Shown piece by piece: positions 22,178-22,183 of a DNA stretch of 22,183 bases. The position numbers and the translations under genes are program-made. Each line of letters starts with the position of its first letter. Positions within the stretch are counted from its first letter, which is position 1. A model generated the notes under the pieces. The model did no database searches. It saw only the letters and a list, made by a program, of their open reading frames with translations, and had not been told where the DNA came from. This DNA is from CAYFQV01 sp964413635 (lineage in GTDB: Bacteria; Spirochaetota; Spirochaetia; DSM-27196; PWMO01): NCBI GenBank assembly GCA_964413635.1, contig CAYPTH010000044.1, positions 1 to 22,183 on the forward strand. The letters are read 5' to 3'.

Positions 22178-22183
22178 CAGGCG

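Noticed and set aside
1..22183. Defence island, toxin-antitoxin, prophage or secretion system
   Set aside because: No matching proteins were recognised. The content is metabolic and regulatory, apart from the cyclase-like pair, which lacks an adjacent effector gene of a known cyclic-nucleotide defence system.

Overview
The window is a GC-rich (roughly 60%) chromosomal segment from a bacterium, most likely a metagenomic or draft scaffold. It contains two runs of exactly 100 N (5880-5979 and 7575-7674), and its first 30 bases are a suspicious G/C homopolymer tract. Coding density is high, genes sit in short operons, and several neighbours overlap by the 4-base ATGA junction. The lineage cannot be fixed from sequence alone. 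The gene mix (glycogen genes, a HAD/GH65 disaccharide phosphorylase module, a PEGA-like envelope protein, class III cyclase-like proteins) would fit a Spirochaetota-like or similar heterotroph, but this is only a guess. No rRNA, tRNA, CRISPR array, insertion sequence or phage gene was seen.

Layout. 1-1271 (minus): a short-chain dehydrogenase and an overlapping TetR regulator, with a sigma70-type promoter whose spacer holds a perfect inverted-repeat operator. 1434-3032: a TspO/MBR-like membrane protein (minus) divergent from a thioredoxin-fold protein (plus). 3045-5643 (minus): a membrane-anchored or exported sulfatase followed by a ketopantoate reductase-family enzyme. 5980-10496 (minus): glgA, glgC, the first 18 codons of a methyltransferase-like gene cut by a gap, and a transketolase lacking both ends; together these look like a central-carbon and glycogen operon. 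10557-11316: an unrecognised protein and a possible small membrane protein. 11424-13971 (minus): a LysE-type exporter, an ArsR-family regulator and an exported PEGA-like protein. 14014-14640 (plus): a RimJ-like acetyltransferase. 14646-17622 (minus): a PhzF-family protein followed by two overlapping genes, each ending in a divergent class III nucleotidyl cyclase homology domain. 17754-22177 (plus): a HAD phosphatase overlapping a beta-phosphoglucomutase/GH65 phosphorylase fusion.

The glycogen genes (ADP-glucose synthesis and polymerisation) and the phosphorylase module (disaccharide plus phosphate to beta-glucose-1-phosphate to glucose-6-phosphate) suggest active storage and compatible-solute sugar turnover.

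The most unusual item is the adjacent cyclase-like pair (14646-16669). The upstream protein keeps both metal-binding aspartates, 44 residues apart, but has lost the substrate and transition-state residues. The downstream protein has lost both aspartates but keeps an Asp and an Asn at the positions used by the complementary subunit. This is the C1/C2 logic of animal adenylyl cyclases, here encoded by two ATGA-overlapping bacterial genes. Other notable points are the operator-in-spacer promoter, possible leaderless starts for glgA and the LysE gene, a perfect hairpin containing the stop codons of two convergent genes, and a nine-base tandem repeat inside the PhzF gene.
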